A stretch of 64,000 bases of DNA from Phascolarctos cinereus (GCF_002099425.1 NW_018344126.1:2494001-2558000), one strand, 5' to 3'; shown: positions 33,980 to 45,731, counted from the first letter of the stretch. The notes: a model not told the origin generated them from the letters alone. A program made the numbers and translations.

Positions 33980-34069
33980 CATTATGTCATGCTGAATCCA
34001 CAGGAGCAGAGGACAGAAGTTAGAATCGTGACAGGTTGTCTGTGATTCAGAACATGAGCTAAATTCTTT

Positions 34070-34265
34070 TCTCATCCTCTCGCCTTCTCTCCCTCCCTCA
34101 TCCTCTCACCTCTCTCTTCCCTCTCTGACTCTCCCTCCCTCATTCTCTGTCCCTCTCTTCTTCTCCCTCTTTCTCTTTCCCATCCTCTCCTTTCCTCCTC
34201 CCCCCTTTGTTTCCCTCCCTCTCCCACCCTCCTTCCCCTCTCTGTCTTTCCCATCCACTTTCTCT
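34070..34265. repeat. Polypyrimidine (CTCC/CTCTC) tract
   Basis: Nearly 200 bases of C/T with very few purines. The Gly/Glu/Arg/Lys-rich minus-strand open frames here are artefacts. Confidence 0.9.
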
Positions 34266-34506
34266 TCTCCGGCTAGGGAAAATTTCATCTTGAGTTGTTA
34301 GTTTGGTAGCTTTGGATGCTGGGAAAGACTGTGTCCTATTGGTGCTTGTTGATAAGGTAATGCTGCCCTCTATCCAATAAAAGTAAGTTGCAAAAGAACT
34401 GGAGCCATCCAGAGCCTGAATAAGGGGAGATGTGTGGGAATGATGGCCTTTTTTGTTTCTTTATGTGGCCATTTTGGAATAGAATCAGCTTCATGAAAAT
34501 GGATTT

Positions 34507-35400
34507 TTTGTAAATAGCGTTTTTTTCCAATTACATATAAAGATAGTTTTCACCATTCATTTCTTAAAAGATTTTGAATTCCAAATTTTTCTCTCCTCCC
34601 CCCCCAAGATGGCAAGTAATCTGATAACGTGCAATCATGTTAAACATATTTCCACATTAGTCATGTTATGAAAGAAGAAACAGGACAAAAGGGAAAAACC
34701 ATGAAAAAGAAACTCAAAAGTGAAAATAATATGCTTCGATCTCCATTCGGACGCCATAGTTCTTTCTCTGGATGTGGATAGCATTTTCCATCATGAGTCT
34801 TTTGGAATTATCTTGGATTGTTGTATTGCTGAGAAGACCTAAGTATCATAGTTAATCATGGCACAGTTACAGTTACTGTGTACAATATTCTCCCGGTTCT
34901 GCTCATGTAAGTCTAGGTTTTTCTGAAATCCACCTACATCATTTCTTACAGAACAATAGTATTCTATTACATTCATATACCACAACTTGTTCAGCCATTC
35001 CCCAGTTGATGGGCATGCCCTCAATATCCAATTCCTTGCCATCACATAAAGAGCTGCTATAAATATATTTATATGTGTAGGTCCTTTCCCCCCCTTTTTT
35101 TTTATGATCTCTGGGATACAGACCTAGAAGTAGTATTGCTGGATTAAAGGGTACACACAGTTTGGTTGCCCTTTGAGCACAGTTCCAAATTATTCTCCAG
35201 AATGGTTGGATCAGTTCATGACTCTACCGACAGTGCATTAGTGTTCTAATTCTCTTACAACATTTATAATTTTCCTTTTCTGCCATATTAGCCAATATGA
35301 TAGATGTGAGGTGGTATCTCAGTTGTTTTAATTTGCATTTCTCTAATAGTGATTTAGAGCATTTTTCATATGACTGTAGATATCTTTAATTTCTGTGTTA
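34507..35400 (-). mobile_element. L1 3' end (5'-truncated)
   Basis: Minus strand: 3' UTR then ORF2 C-terminus. The frame at 34839-35045 reads GEWLNKLWYMNVIEYYCSVR, the L1 counterpart of human MEYYAAIK. Truncated within ORF2 near 35400. Confidence 0.9.
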
Positions 35401-36540
35401 TTCTGTATTTTCTTCAGAATCAAATAAAAAGATCTTGGGTATTTAATGCTCTTTAAAACGTAGCTCTTTTCCCCTATAGTGGTCTTGTATTTTTCTCCTC
35501 TCTGCTCTTTGAATCCATAGCACTTAGCATAGTACCCTACATACAGCAGACACTTAATATACATTGACCAGCCTCTCCCGCAGGGACGTAAAGGAGACTT
35601 ATGACTGGCACTCGTGTGGCTTTCCTTGTTCTTATTTGTTCCATTATCCACCTGTTCTCTTTCTCACTAACTATTTAAATTTTTTAAAAAGTGACGTTTG
35701 ATAGTTTTTTCCTTAATAACAGTTATTTCCTGATATTACATCCCCTTCCCTGACAAAGGACCCTTCCTTTTGAACAAATAAAATCAAGCAAAAAAAAGTG
35801 ACACCATTTCTATGCCTCAGTGTAGTTTGCAACACCCCCAAATCCTGCTAAGAAATGAAAAGCATCCTTCAAGCTTTAAAAGACAAGACAAGGTGATACC
35901 AGGGACGAAAATATTAGTACTTGCCTCAGATCCTGTTCTTTGAACAAAAGAAATCTTCAATAGTTTTTGTCATCCTCGATAAGGAAAAAAAAAACCCCAA
36001 ACAGTATATTGGGAACTATAGCGAATATAAAAATAGTGTAGAGCATCGTTCTTCTCTTTGAGAAATTTATAGTCAATATTAAAAAGACAAGGCTTACACT
36101 CATGAAAAAAATAAAGAATAATAAGAAAATAATAGTTCCAAAATAAATGGTGCTGTGGGGAGGTCAGGAAGGGAAGAGAATGGTAAGGATTAGAGTTACT
36201 GGGAAACCTCTTGGAGAAGGTATGACTCAAAGCTGAGTAGGATATGGTTCAAGCACACATAAAAAGGAAGGTGAACAGGATGAATGAATGTAGATGTGCT
36301 CAAGGACCATCTGGGTAATGTTGACACCAGCCTGGCTTAGGAGAGGGGTGGGTGGGGAATAATGGATTGGAAAGGTGGGGTGTCTCTGCTTTATACTGAC
36401 ATCTCAAAAAAAGATGAACATTCCTTTTTATTGTCATTTTCTACAACCCTGAACCTTATCCTACATCCTAAAACAGGAATTATTTGCCCACATTCATACA
36501 TTGCTTCACTTCTGTCTTTGGAGCCTCAGTGCCCAAGAGA
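35401..36540. other. Intergenic, little recognised
   Basis: 35500-35580 resembles an L2 3' end (CATAGCACTTAGCATAGTACC). The rest, to 36540, shows no gene or named repeat. Confidence 0.5.
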
Positions 36541-36741
36541 CAGCATAGCATAGTCAATAAAGATCCAGCCTTGAGTGTCAGGAAGATGTGGAGCCAAGCC
36601 TGGCCACTGCCTATTGGTTGTGTACCTGGGCACCGAGTCACTTACCTCTCAGTATCCCAAGCAATGTTCTAAGACTGTAAGGTCAGATGAGGTTCTGATC
36701 TGCATTAGTAGACAATGTCCTCAATGAGAATTCCCTATGAA
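36540..36741 (+). repeat. Old tRNA-derived SINE, host of an L1
   Basis: CAAGAGACAGCATAGCATAG, CTGATCTGCATTAGTAGACAA, GAGAATTCCCTATGAA; continues at 37205-37260 (ATCACAGGTCCAGCCCC) beyond the L1. Confidence 0.75.
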
Positions 36742-37204
36742 CGGACTTCAGGAAAAACCTGGAAAGACTTGCATAGACTGATGCTGAGTGAAGAACTACG
36801 AGAACATTGTACACAGTAACAGCCATGACTAACATTGATAGACTTAACCCTTCTCAGCAATGCAAGGATCTAAGACATCTCCAAAGGTCTCATGGTGGAA
36901 AACGCTATCTACATCCAAAGAAAGAACTATGGAGTTTGAATGCAGATCGAAGCATAGTATTTGCTTTTTTTTTTCCTTCTGTTGTGTTTTGTTTCCTCTT
37001 TCTGGTGGTTCCTCCTATTGGTTCTAATTCTTACTTACAACATCACTAATGTGAAAATGTTTAATAGGAATGTACATGTATAGCCTATATCAGATTGTGC
37101 ATCGTCTTGGGGAGGGAGGTGGGGAGGAAAGGGGAGAAAAATTTAAAACTCAAAAGCTTATGGAAGTGATTGTTGATAAATCAAAATAAACTGATAAAAA
37201 AAAA
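36742..37204 (+). mobile_element. L1 3' end with poly(A) and perfect target-site duplication
   Basis: ORF2 tail (TTCAGGAAAAACCTGG), L1 3' UTR (CATCCAAAGAAAGAACTATG, GAATGCAGATCGAAGC, GTACATGTATAGCCTATATC), poly(A). AGAATTCCCTATGAA is repeated exactly at 36727-36741 and 37205-37219. Confidence 0.95.
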
Positions 37205-37310
37205 AGAATTCCCTATGAAATCACAGGTCCAGCCCCATCCAATCCCCAGTTTCTAACACAGTGCTTTGTACATAGTGGATGCTTAATAAATGCATGTAAA
37301 ATTGACGGGG

Positions 37311-37578
37311 CAGCTAGGTGATGCAGTGGATAGAGTGCTGCACCTGGAGTCAGAAAGACTTATCTAGCTGAGTTCAAATCTGGCTTCATAAACTTACTAG
37401 ATGTGTTATGTGACCCTAGGTAAATCACTTCACCCTGTTTGCCTTAGTTTCCTCATCTGTAAAATGAGCTGGAGAAGGAAATGACAAACCACTCCAGTAT
37501 CATTGCCGAGAAAACTCCAAATAAGATCATGAAGACTCAAGAGTTGGACACAACTGAAATGACTAAACAAAACAACAA
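37311..37578 (+). mobile_element. Mar-1 CORE-SINE with BovB/RTE-like tail
   Basis: GGGGCAGCTAGGTGATGCAG head, ACAAACCACTCCAGTATC, GAGTTGGACACAACTGAAAT tail. Confidence 0.93.
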
Positions 37579-37584
37579 AAATAT

Positions 37585-37810
37585 ATTCTACAATCCAGCT
37601 ACACTGGCCTGCTTCCTGTTCCTCAAACATGACAATCTGTCTCCTGTTTCCATGCCTCAGCCTCTTAATTTCCCTGGCTTCCTTCAATATTCAGTTCAAA
37701 TCTCCCTTTCCCCATCCCCCACCCACCCATCCGCCAACCTCAGGTGCTAGTTTCTTGCCCCCTACTGTTACCTTCCATTCTCTTTGTATATCTCTCGTAT
37801 ATTCCTATTA
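37585..37810 (+). repeat. L2 3' region, left part
   Basis: CTACACTGGCCTGCTTCCTG, CCTCAAACATG ... TGTATATCTCTCGTATATTCC. It continues at 40161 after an L1. Confidence 0.75.
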
Positions 37811-40160
37811 TTTTTTTTCTTTTGGATTTATTTTTTTGAAAATAGTATTAAAAAAATAAAGAAGGGGGGCAGCTAGGTGGCGCAGCGGATAGAGCGCCAG
37901 CCCTGAAGTCAGGAGGACCTGAGTTCAAATGCAGCCTCAGACACATAACACTTACCAGTTGTGTGACTCTGGGCAAGTCACTTAACCCCAATTGCCTCAC
38001 CAAAAATTAAAAAAGAAAATAGTATTTATTTTTTCCCAATTACACGTCAAGACAATTTTTAGCATTTATTTTTACAAGATTCTGAGTTCCAAATTTTTCT
38101 CCCTCCCTCCCTCCCCTCCCCTCTTCCAAAAGTGGTAGTCAATTTGATATAGGTTATACATATGCTATCATGTAAAACATATTTACATATTATTAACAGT
38201 TGTGAAAGAAGAAGCAGATCAAAAGGGAAAAAAACATGAAAAAGAATAAAGTGGAAAAAGTATGCTTTGATCTGCATTCAGAGTCCATCAGTTCTTTATC
38301 TGGATGTGGAAAGCATTTTCCTTCATGAGTCCTTTGTATTTGTCTTGGATCATTGTATTGCTGAGAAGAGCTGAGTCATTCATAGCTGATCTTCACAGAA
38401 AGTTTCTGATACTGTGTACAGTGTTTTCCTGGTTCTGCTCATTTCACTTTGCATCAGTTCGTACAAGTCTTTCCAGGTTTTTCTGAAATCTGCCTGTTCA
38501 TTGTTTCTTATAGCACAATAATATTCCATTACATTTAAATACCACAGCTTGTTCAGCCATTCCCCAATTGATGGGCATCCCCTCATTTTCCAATATTTTG
38601 CCACTATGAAAAGGGCTGCTATAAATATTTTTGCACATGTAGGTCGTTTTCACTTTTTTATGATCTTTTTGGGACACAGAACTAGTACTGGTATTGCTGG
38701 ATCAAAGGATATGCACAGTTTGATTGCCCTTTGGGTATAAGTCCAAATTCCTCTCCAGAATGGTTGGATCGGTTCACAACTCCACCAACAATGCATTAGT
38801 GTCCCAATCTTCCCACATCTCCAACATTTATCATTTTCCTTTTCTGTCATATTAGCCAATCTGATAGATGTGAGGTGATACCCCAGGGTTGTTTTAATTT
38901 GAATTTCTCTAACAGTAATTTAGAGCATTTTTCATATGACTAGATAGCTTTAATTTCATCGGAAAACTGCTTATTTTTATCCTTTGACCATTTATCAATT
39001 GGGGAATGGCTTGTATTCTTATAAATTTGATGCAGTTCTCTATATTTGAGCAATGAGACCATTATCAGAGATGCTTGCTCTAAAGATTGTTTCCCAGCTT
39101 TCTGTTTTCCTTCTAATCTTATTTGCATTAGTTTTGTTTGTGCAAAAGCTTTTTAATTTAACATAATCAAAATTATCTATTTTACATGCAAGATGTAGTT
39201 TCCTTCCTTATCTCTTTTAATTGGGTCTATTTTTGCTTCTGCTTTGTGTGAGATCAGGATTGCCACCTCTGCTTCTTTTTTTTTTTACACTTCTACTGAG
39301 GCCTAATAGATTCTATTCCAGCTCTGCTTCAAGTGTGTTCTTGTAAACAAGATATTGTAGGATTCTAGTTTTTGGTCTGCTCTGCTATCCATTTTTTTAT
39401 GGGAGATTTCGTCCCATTCACATTCACAGTTATGATTACTGTGTACTTCCCTCCATCCTATTTTTCCTCCTGTTTGTCCTGTCTCTCCTTTCATCCTTCC
39501 CCTCTTTGACATTGTTTTTCTTCTGTATACCACTTCTTTCTGCCTGATCTACTGTCAGTGGCCCCCAATCTTTACTTAATCTCCTCCCCTCTTACTTTCC
39601 TGTTGAGTAAGATAGATTTCTATATTCAGCTAATTGTGTATAATATTCCCTCTTTGAGCCAATATTGATGAATGTAAGGTTCAAGTGCTGCCCATTGCCC
39701 ACCGTCCCATCTTTCCCTCCACTGTAATAGGTTTTTCGTGCCTCTTCATGTGAAATAATTTACTCCATTCTACCTCTCCCTTCCTATTGCACACAGTGTA
39801 CTCCTCTTTTTCATCCCTTAATTATTTTTTATGTCATTCCTCAAATTCACCTTATACTTGTACCTTCTATGTATTTTCCTTCTAGCTATACTATTCGTGG
39901 TACAATTTTTAAGAATTACAAGTATCATCTTCCCATATAGAGATGTAAACAGTTCATCTCCATTGAATCCCTTATGTTTTCTTTTCTCTTTTTAGGCTTC
40001 TCTTGGGTCTTGATTTTTTGGTTCAATTTTGGTCTTCCCCTTATGAAAGCTTGAAATCCTTCTATTTCTTTGAATGACCATTTTTTCTCTTGGAGCATTA
40101 TGCTTAATTTTGCTGGGTAGGTGATTCCTGGTTGTAGTCCTAGCTCCTTTGCTTTCTGTG
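37811..40160 (-). mobile_element. L1, internally deleted, inserted in L2
   Basis: Minus strand. 3' UTR (38020-38370), ORF2 C-terminus (38380-38604 reads GEWLNKLWYLNVMEYYCAIR; 38650-38859 reads FDPAIPVL), then more 5' L1 sequence (39200-40160) with most of ORF2 missing. Flanks TTCCTATTA (37802-37810) and TTCCTAGTTA (40161-40170) rejoin the L2. A SINE sits inside at 37866. Confidence 0.85.
37866..38015 (+). mobile_element. Marsupial CORE-SINE inside L1
   Basis: GGGGGCAGCTAGGTGGCGCA ... CACTTAACCCCAATTGCC and A-rich tail. GAAAATAGTATT lies on both sides. Head keeps CpGs, suggesting a fairly young copy. Confidence 0.93.
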
Positions 40161-40556
40161 TTCCTAGTTATTTTCATTTGTAAGCCATTAGAAAGTTAAC
40201 TCCTGAAGGGCAGAGACCAGCTTTGCTTTTCTTTAGATCCCCAGTTGGGAGCATGTTACTTAGCATGTGATAAGCTTAAGTGTTTACTTGATGACTGACT
40301 GACATTCAAGGTTTTCAGAAATCTGATGCCACTCTCCCTTTCCATCTTTATTTCATATTACCCATCTCACACACTCTGTATTCCAAGCAAATTAATCTAC
40401 TTTTTCGCTCCCTGACCCTTTCTGGCTCCAAGCACTCACTTAAGCTGTTCCCTCCAATTTCCTCCCTCCATCTTCATGAGGACACTTTCCCTAATCTCCT
40501 TTCCCTTTGCTGGTATCAACTCTTGCACTTCGCAGTGTTTTTCACCTCTCTAATGT
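40161..40556 (+). repeat. L2 3' regions
   Basis: Right part of the split L2 (GAAAGTTAACTCCTGAAGGG), then a second L2-like block (TCATATTACCCATCTCACAC, GAGGACACTTTCCCTAATC). Confidence 0.7.
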
Positions 40557-40557
40557 T

Positions 40558-40800
40558 GTTATTGTTGTTCATTTGTTTTCAGTCATGTCTGACTCCTCAT
40601 GGTCTCATTTTGGGGTTTTCTTGACAAAGATACTGTAGTGTTTGCCATTTCCTTCTTCAATTCATTTTACAATGAGAAAACTGAGGGTTAAATGACTTGC
40701 CCAGGGTCACGTAGCTAGTAAGTGTCTGAGGCTAGATTTGAACTCAGGTCTTCCTAACTCTAGGCCTAGTACTCTATCTACTGAGCAATCTAGCTGCCTC
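40558..40800 (-). mobile_element. Mar-1 CORE-SINE
   Basis: Minus copy: TTCAGTCATGTCTGACTCC, CTTGACAAAGATACTGTAGT, GGTCACGTAGCTAG, head AATCTAGCTGCCTC. Confidence 0.92.
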
Positions 40801-40833
40801 TACTTAATATTGTGTATTTAGATTTTTGTCTTA

Positions 40834-41000
40834 CAAAGATAGCTAGCACTTTATAGAACTTTGAGGTTTGCAAAGCCCTTTACAAATATTATCTCATTTA
40901 TCTTCACAATACCCCTGGTAGATAGGTGTTATTATTATCTCCATTTCACAGATGAAGAAACTGAGGCTAGAAGAAGTTAAATGATTTGCCTACAGTAAGA
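40834..41000 (-). repeat. Inverted MIR/Ther-type SINE
   Basis: GCACTTTATAGAACTTTGAGG, AAATATTATCTCATTTATC, AAACTGAGGCTAGAAG. Confidence 0.8.
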
Positions 41001-41004
41001 AGTG

Positions 41005-41372
41005 TCTGTTGTTCATCCTTGATTTTCAAAGAGGACCAGTGACATCACAGGTAATATCTTGACTTGCTCGTAAATTGGATTTAAATGAGGCAAAGTTGCT
41101 CAAAGTTGTCAGCCTCATTCTCTCTTCCTGAGTCATCAAAGTCCAGTGGCAGGAACAAAGTTAAGATGACTGGCAGCGGCCCAGGATTCAGTGGATACCT
41201 CTGGCGTCTTCAATGCCTAAGTTCTAAGTGTTCCACTGTGCCAGCTTCAGCCTCCGTTATGGCAGCTGGGACAAATTATTCTCATCCAGGAAGTGTCCGA
41301 GGCCAGATTTGAATTTAGGCCTTCCTCACTGCAGGTCCAGGGCTTTATTCACTGTGCCAATTTGCTGCCCCA
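41005..41372 (-). mobile_element. SINE with R4/RTE-like LINE tail
   Basis: Minus copy. Tail side GTTCATCCTTGATTTTCAAAG, AGGACCAGTGACATCACAGG; head side GATTTGAATTTAGGCC ... ATTTGCTGCCCC. Its tail matches the LINE 3' end at 46.64 kb; a related block is at 55345-55550. Confidence 0.7.
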
Positions 41373-41639
41373 TTAGATTGTAAACTCCAGGAGGACAGGA
41401 GGCCAATCCTATCTAAATTATATATCTCCTAAAGTATATAGCCTAGCGGTCTACACATGATAAACATTTATTAAGATACTTAAGGTGTGAACGAATAAAT
41501 GGATGGATGACCATGTTCCTCAAGGGGTCCCTAAAAAGGGACGAAAGGGGCCAGAACAGGAAAGGAGGCAGCTTGGGAGCAAGATCTTAGGCTGTGTGGA
41601 GAAAGGGAGGAGGGCTTCAGCCAGTCCCGTAAGGCTGAA
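41373..41639. other. L2-like end and unique sequence
   Basis: GATTGTAAACTCCAGGAGGAC to ATGATAAACATTTATTAAG is an L2-like 3' end; the rest is unique. Confidence 0.5.
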
Positions 41640-41959
41640 GCATTCTGAGGTTTGCTATTCCCCGGCTCCTCTGTCAGGGAGAGGAGCCGCTCTTTCTCCG
41701 TTCAGGAGGTAAAATTAGAATAATAGCTGTCATCAAATATGCATTGGACCCAGCAGCAGCAGGCAGCTGCCCAGTGACTCTGTGTGCTCTTGCAGGCCCC
41801 TCTGGGAAATAGAGCTGTATTCCTGCCAGGTGGCCCTCTCTAAGGGGAGTGGGCCATGCCAGGGCCCCAGGAGCACCATGGGAGCAGCAAGCATTAGGGC
41901 CAGCCGTGTAGACCCCAGCGGCAATGGGAAGCAAGCTGGGAGCCTGTGACAGAAAGCAG
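41640..41959 (+). promoter_or_regulatory. Candidate promoter and non-coding first exon downstream of DRG2
   Basis: Repeat-free, GC-richer block with E-boxes (CAGCTG near 41766, CAGGTG near 41827). A good acceptor CTCTTGCAG ends near 41795 and a strong donor AAGCAG|GTGAGT at 41959/41960, which would frame a 164-bp exon. Synteny predicts MYO15A next on this strand, and that gene starts with a non-coding exon. Inference only; no protein match. Confidence 0.25.
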
Positions 41960-42594
41960 GTGAGTGGGGCCCAGGGACTGCCCGTTTCCCTTTTTGGGAC
42001 AGCAACACCTTTGCTGTCCCACCCACAGTGGGGATCCTGAGGGAGGCACTGGATGGCTTGGGAGGTTGTGTTTGCACATCTACTCTAATACGATGGTTGG
42101 GGGGAGGAGTTGGGGAAGTAGAGGCTGTGAGTGCCTCTAGGACAGCCTGTCCATGTACCTCGGAAGCAGTCTCACTTTAAAGGCCTTTCTTAGTAGTATC
42201 AGTCTAAGTTGGGGTAAGGTTGAGGAAAGCTCATCCTGCTGCTAGGATGGGGAAGCAGAGATGAGTGAAAGGATGGGCAGACTCCCCCAGTGCCCTCGGG
42301 AAGGAAAGACAGATTGGATTACCTTGTCAAGGTCGGAGCTCTATTGCCCACCTCCTCACTACTGTTTTTAGGGCTCCCTTCCCCTCATCTGAGATGAGGA
42401 AAAACCAAGGGCTCTTCTTTCCCGAGACTGCTTTTTCCTGGCACCTCTTTGCTTAATGAGATAGTGCTTTAAGAACAAAAAGGATCTCTGACTGATCATG
42501 GCTTATCCAAAGGCCTCAGGGGGCAAGAAGGCCGAACAGCAGTTAAGGGGTTAGGTCAAGAGGATGGTGGTATAGTGAAAAGAGGGCAGGAAAA

Positions 42595-42682
42595 AAGTTA
42601 GGGATAACACTTACTAGCTGTGTGACCCTGGGCAGGTCACGTAACCCCATTGCCTAACAAAACAAACAAACAAAAAAAAAGT
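42595..42682 (+). mobile_element. CORE-SINE, 5'-truncated
   Basis: AACACTTACTAGCTGTGTGA through CCCATTGCCTAACAAAAC and A-rich tail. Confidence 0.85.
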
Positions 42683-42714
42683 GAAAAAAGTCAGGGAACC
42701 TTGGCTATAATTCT

Positions 42715-42860
42715 AGAGCTGGAAGGGACCGTAGAAATCATTTAGTTCAGCCCCCTGGTTTTATAGATGAGAAAGCTGACAGCTACAGAGATGAAATGAC
42801 TTATCGAAGTCATGATCCAGTTAATGGTTTAGCCAGGTCTAGAAAGCAAGTCTTCAGACA
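42715..42860 (+). repeat. Ancient mammalian repeat (AGCTGGAAGGGACC type)
   Basis: AGCTGGAAGGGACCGTAGAA, CAGCCCCCTGGTTTTATAGA. Related to 545-590 and 56450-56560. Confidence 0.6.
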
Positions 42861-42869
42861 GGGCATTCC

Positions 42870-43310
42870 ATCCCTCACACCTGTGCCTTGGCACTGCCTG
42901 CCCCCATGCCTACCATATGCTCTCTCCTCACCTTCATTTCTCAGAATCCTTTGCTTTCTTCAAGCTTCTGTTCCTGTGCCACTTTCTTGAAGTTCATAAA
43001 GCTTTTCTCGGTGTTTTCCCCGCCTCCTCTGAGCTGCTAGTGCCTTTGTCCCCAAATCACTTGTATCTATTTTGTCTGCCTCTACATATGTACGTGTCTC
43101 CATTAGCTAGACTGTAAGCATCTCGTGGACAGGGACTGTTGGTTTCACTTTTGTCTTTGAATCTCTGTGCCCAGAACAGTCCCTGGCACATAGGTGCTTA
43201 ATAAGTGCTTGGGTAAGTGTGTGATGCAGTGATTGACTTTCAGTCTATCAAGTCAGTAAGAATTTATTAAGTACTTACTATGTGCCCAGCATCACCCTTT
43301 CTACAATATG
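42870..43310 (+). repeat. L2 3' end and adjacent MIR-like piece
   Basis: TGCCTTGGCACTGCCTGCCC, GTAAGCATCTCGTGGACAGG, CCTGGCACATAGGTGCTTAA; then TATTAAGTACTTACTATGTG. Confidence 0.8.
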
Positions 43311-43792
43311 TGACTGAAGTTTCTCTCCTTTGCTCCAGTTTTTCCCAGCTCTAGTCTTGGTCCTGGTCCTATTCAGCAGCTCTGCCTTAGGAACTGCTGG
43401 AATGAAGTCTTGGGAGAACTTAGGGTGAGGAGGAGTAGAAGGAGCAATAAGGTTCAAAGGGATGGGGCCTGTAATAATCAAAGATGTCCCCTCCTTCCCC
43501 TTATGCTCTACATTGGTCTTGAAAGGGAGAAGGACTGTTGTCAGATTCTGAGATAGCTACGGACTAAGAACTGACCTGGTGGTAGTGAACCCAAAGAGAA
43601 GGTGGTTGTAGGTGTCAGTGCCTGCTGCATGTAGAAATGGATACATGTTCACTTGTGCACCCCTTCCCCTCAATTTCTTTCTTAGACCATAATCTCCTAA
43701 GGGTTAGGGGCCAGATCTGCCCTACTGGCTTTATAAAACTCAGTGGCCAGAGTTTAAGAAGCATTTGCAGAGAAGGAGCTGGAGAGGATGAT

Positions 43793-44070
43793 GTCTGTGT
43801 GTGTGTGTGTGTGTGTGTGTTCCTTTTCCTCTTGGGTGCTAAACTCCCAGAAGGCTGTGTATGTAGTATTTGTGTGAGAAGAGGTATTTCTGCATCTATC
43901 TCTATGGAGGTGGTATGGATCTACATATATGAGTGGGTGAGTGTCTGTGGATGGATGTAAGTCTATCTGTGAGTCTGTGTGAGAATATGTATGGAAGTGT
44001 CTGTGTGAATCTCTGGATGTTTCATGGATCAGTGTCTCTGACTCTGTGTGTGTGTGTAGAGGCACTTGTA
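43793..44070. repeat. (TG)n microsatellite and TG-rich degenerate tract
   Basis: Pure TG run at 43793-43820, then about 200 bases of degenerate GTCTGTGTGAGAATATG-like words. Confidence 0.85.
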
Positions 44071-44277
44071 TGTTTGTGTAGCTCTAATCTTGCTGCATCT
44101 GAGTTCTTTCAATCAATCCATTGGTTGATTTCCTTGTCTTTGTCCTGGGCTGAGGGTTTGTTGGCTAATTCCTCACAGGCACTTAGGGCAGCCTCAACTC
44201 TGGTTTTCAGGAGGAAACATGGTTGAAATCTCTGGAGGGAAGAGTAAAGCAGATTGGGGTTTGGTTGGATGATAGAA

Positions 44278-44540
44278 GGGCAACTAGGTGGCACAGTGGA
44301 TAGACTTGCCAGGCCCGGAGTTAGGAAGACTCATCTTTCAGAGTTCATATCTGGCCTCAGATACTTACAAGCTATGTGACCCTGGGCAAGTCACTTAACC
44401 CTGTTTGCCTCAGGGTTATCTGTACAATAAGCTGGAGAAGGAGATGGCAAACCTCTACAGTATCTTTGCCAAGAAAATGCCAAATGGGATCAAGAAGAAT
44501 CAGAAACAACTGAATGACTTAATAACAACAGAATGATAGA
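44278..44540 (+). mobile_element. Mar-1 CORE-SINE with BovB/RTE-like tail
   Basis: GGGCAACTAGGTGGCACAGT head; GCAAACCTCTACAGTATC, AATGGGATCAAGAAGAATC, ATAACAACA tail. Confidence 0.92.
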
Positions 44541-45169
44541 AGTAGGCCTAGGGGATGTGCCCTCCCATTCAGAACCCAAGGATTCATCCTTCTCATTCAG
44601 ACCCAAGCTACTAAGGATAGACAGAGAGCACCCACTTCTATCTGGGTAACCATAAATCAAAATCATAGAGGCAGAATGTTCTTACACTCCTTTCCTTTCT
44701 GCATCTCTGTCCTGTTACAGTTCTAGAGCTGTGAATGCCTGAAAGGCCTTTATGTAACCCTGTTGTAACCCAGATCTTCAGTTTCTCCCCATGCTCAGGC
44801 TCCTTGCCTCTAATATTCCTGAAAACCTGTTCCTTCTGTGCCTGAGTGTAACATTTGAGGTTCTAAAACTGACTCTAAAGTTGATGGAACAGAATCTCAG
44901 GGAGTTTCAGTTATAGAGAAAGAGCCTTTAGCTGTCTCAGAAAGACCTTATCATCACAGACTCATCCAATACCAGATAAAACATAGTATGCCTAGTTGCG
45001 GGGGAAGATAGACACGTACATGCTCCTTTGGCCTCCTCACGTAGCTATGAGTGTCATTCCAAGTGAGACACACAGAAACATAACCACAGTGACACAAAGA
45101 AGTCTTCTAGGGACAATAAGAGTGCAGCCACACTTTTCTCAGGTTTGGTGGGGAAAGAAGGAAGGAAAT

Positions 45170-45340
45170 ACACATTTATTAGACATCTACTATGTGACAT
45201 GTAAAGTGCTTTACAAATATCTCATTTGATCCTCACAACAATTTCCTTTTTACAGTTGAGGAAACTAAGGCAGACAGTGACTATGTAAGCCCAAGGGTAC
45301 ATAGCAATAAGTGTCTGAGGATTCACCTGTGTCTTAATTG
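45170..45340 (-). repeat. Inverted MIR/Ther-type SINE
   Basis: CACATTTATTAGACATCTAC, AGTGCTTTACAAATATCTCA, CCTCACAACAATTTCC. Confidence 0.8.
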
Positions 45341-45349
45341 CTTCCCAAA

Positions 45350-45640
45350 GAGAACAGAAACTGCAACAAAGTTCTATAATATTGGTTAATTTGTAGCTAC
45401 TAGGAGATTTCGGTCCATTCTTCCTCTCCTCAAATCTTCCATTATATATACTTACTCTGTGCTAACAGCAAGGTAATGTCCATCAACTGGTTCAGATCTG
45501 TCCTTTGTCTTAGCACAGTTTGGTCTCCCTGATTGTCCTTGTCCAAGGTGCTTATGGTAGTTCCTTCTAATCATCCTTCACCCCATCTCCAGGGGAGGCA
45601 GTCAGTAACTGTCTGTATGTCTCTGGTGAAAACTACTTTA
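45350..45640 (+). repeat. Unassigned repeat, related to 51.57-51.86 kb
   Basis: GCAACAAAGTTCTATAATAT and TTTGTAGCTACTAGG align by eye with 51598-51650 (CTACAAAGTTCCATAATAAT). Shared, so repetitive; class unknown. Confidence 0.45.
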
Positions 45641-45687
45641 CTAGGGAGAAAACATAGATATATAGTGCTCAACTAACTCCTATATAT

Positions 45688-45689
<2 letters not shown>

Positions 45690-45731
<42 letters not shown>

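Noticed and set aside
34072-34288. Glu/Arg/Gly-rich minus-strand frames
   Set aside because: Complement of the polypyrimidine tract.
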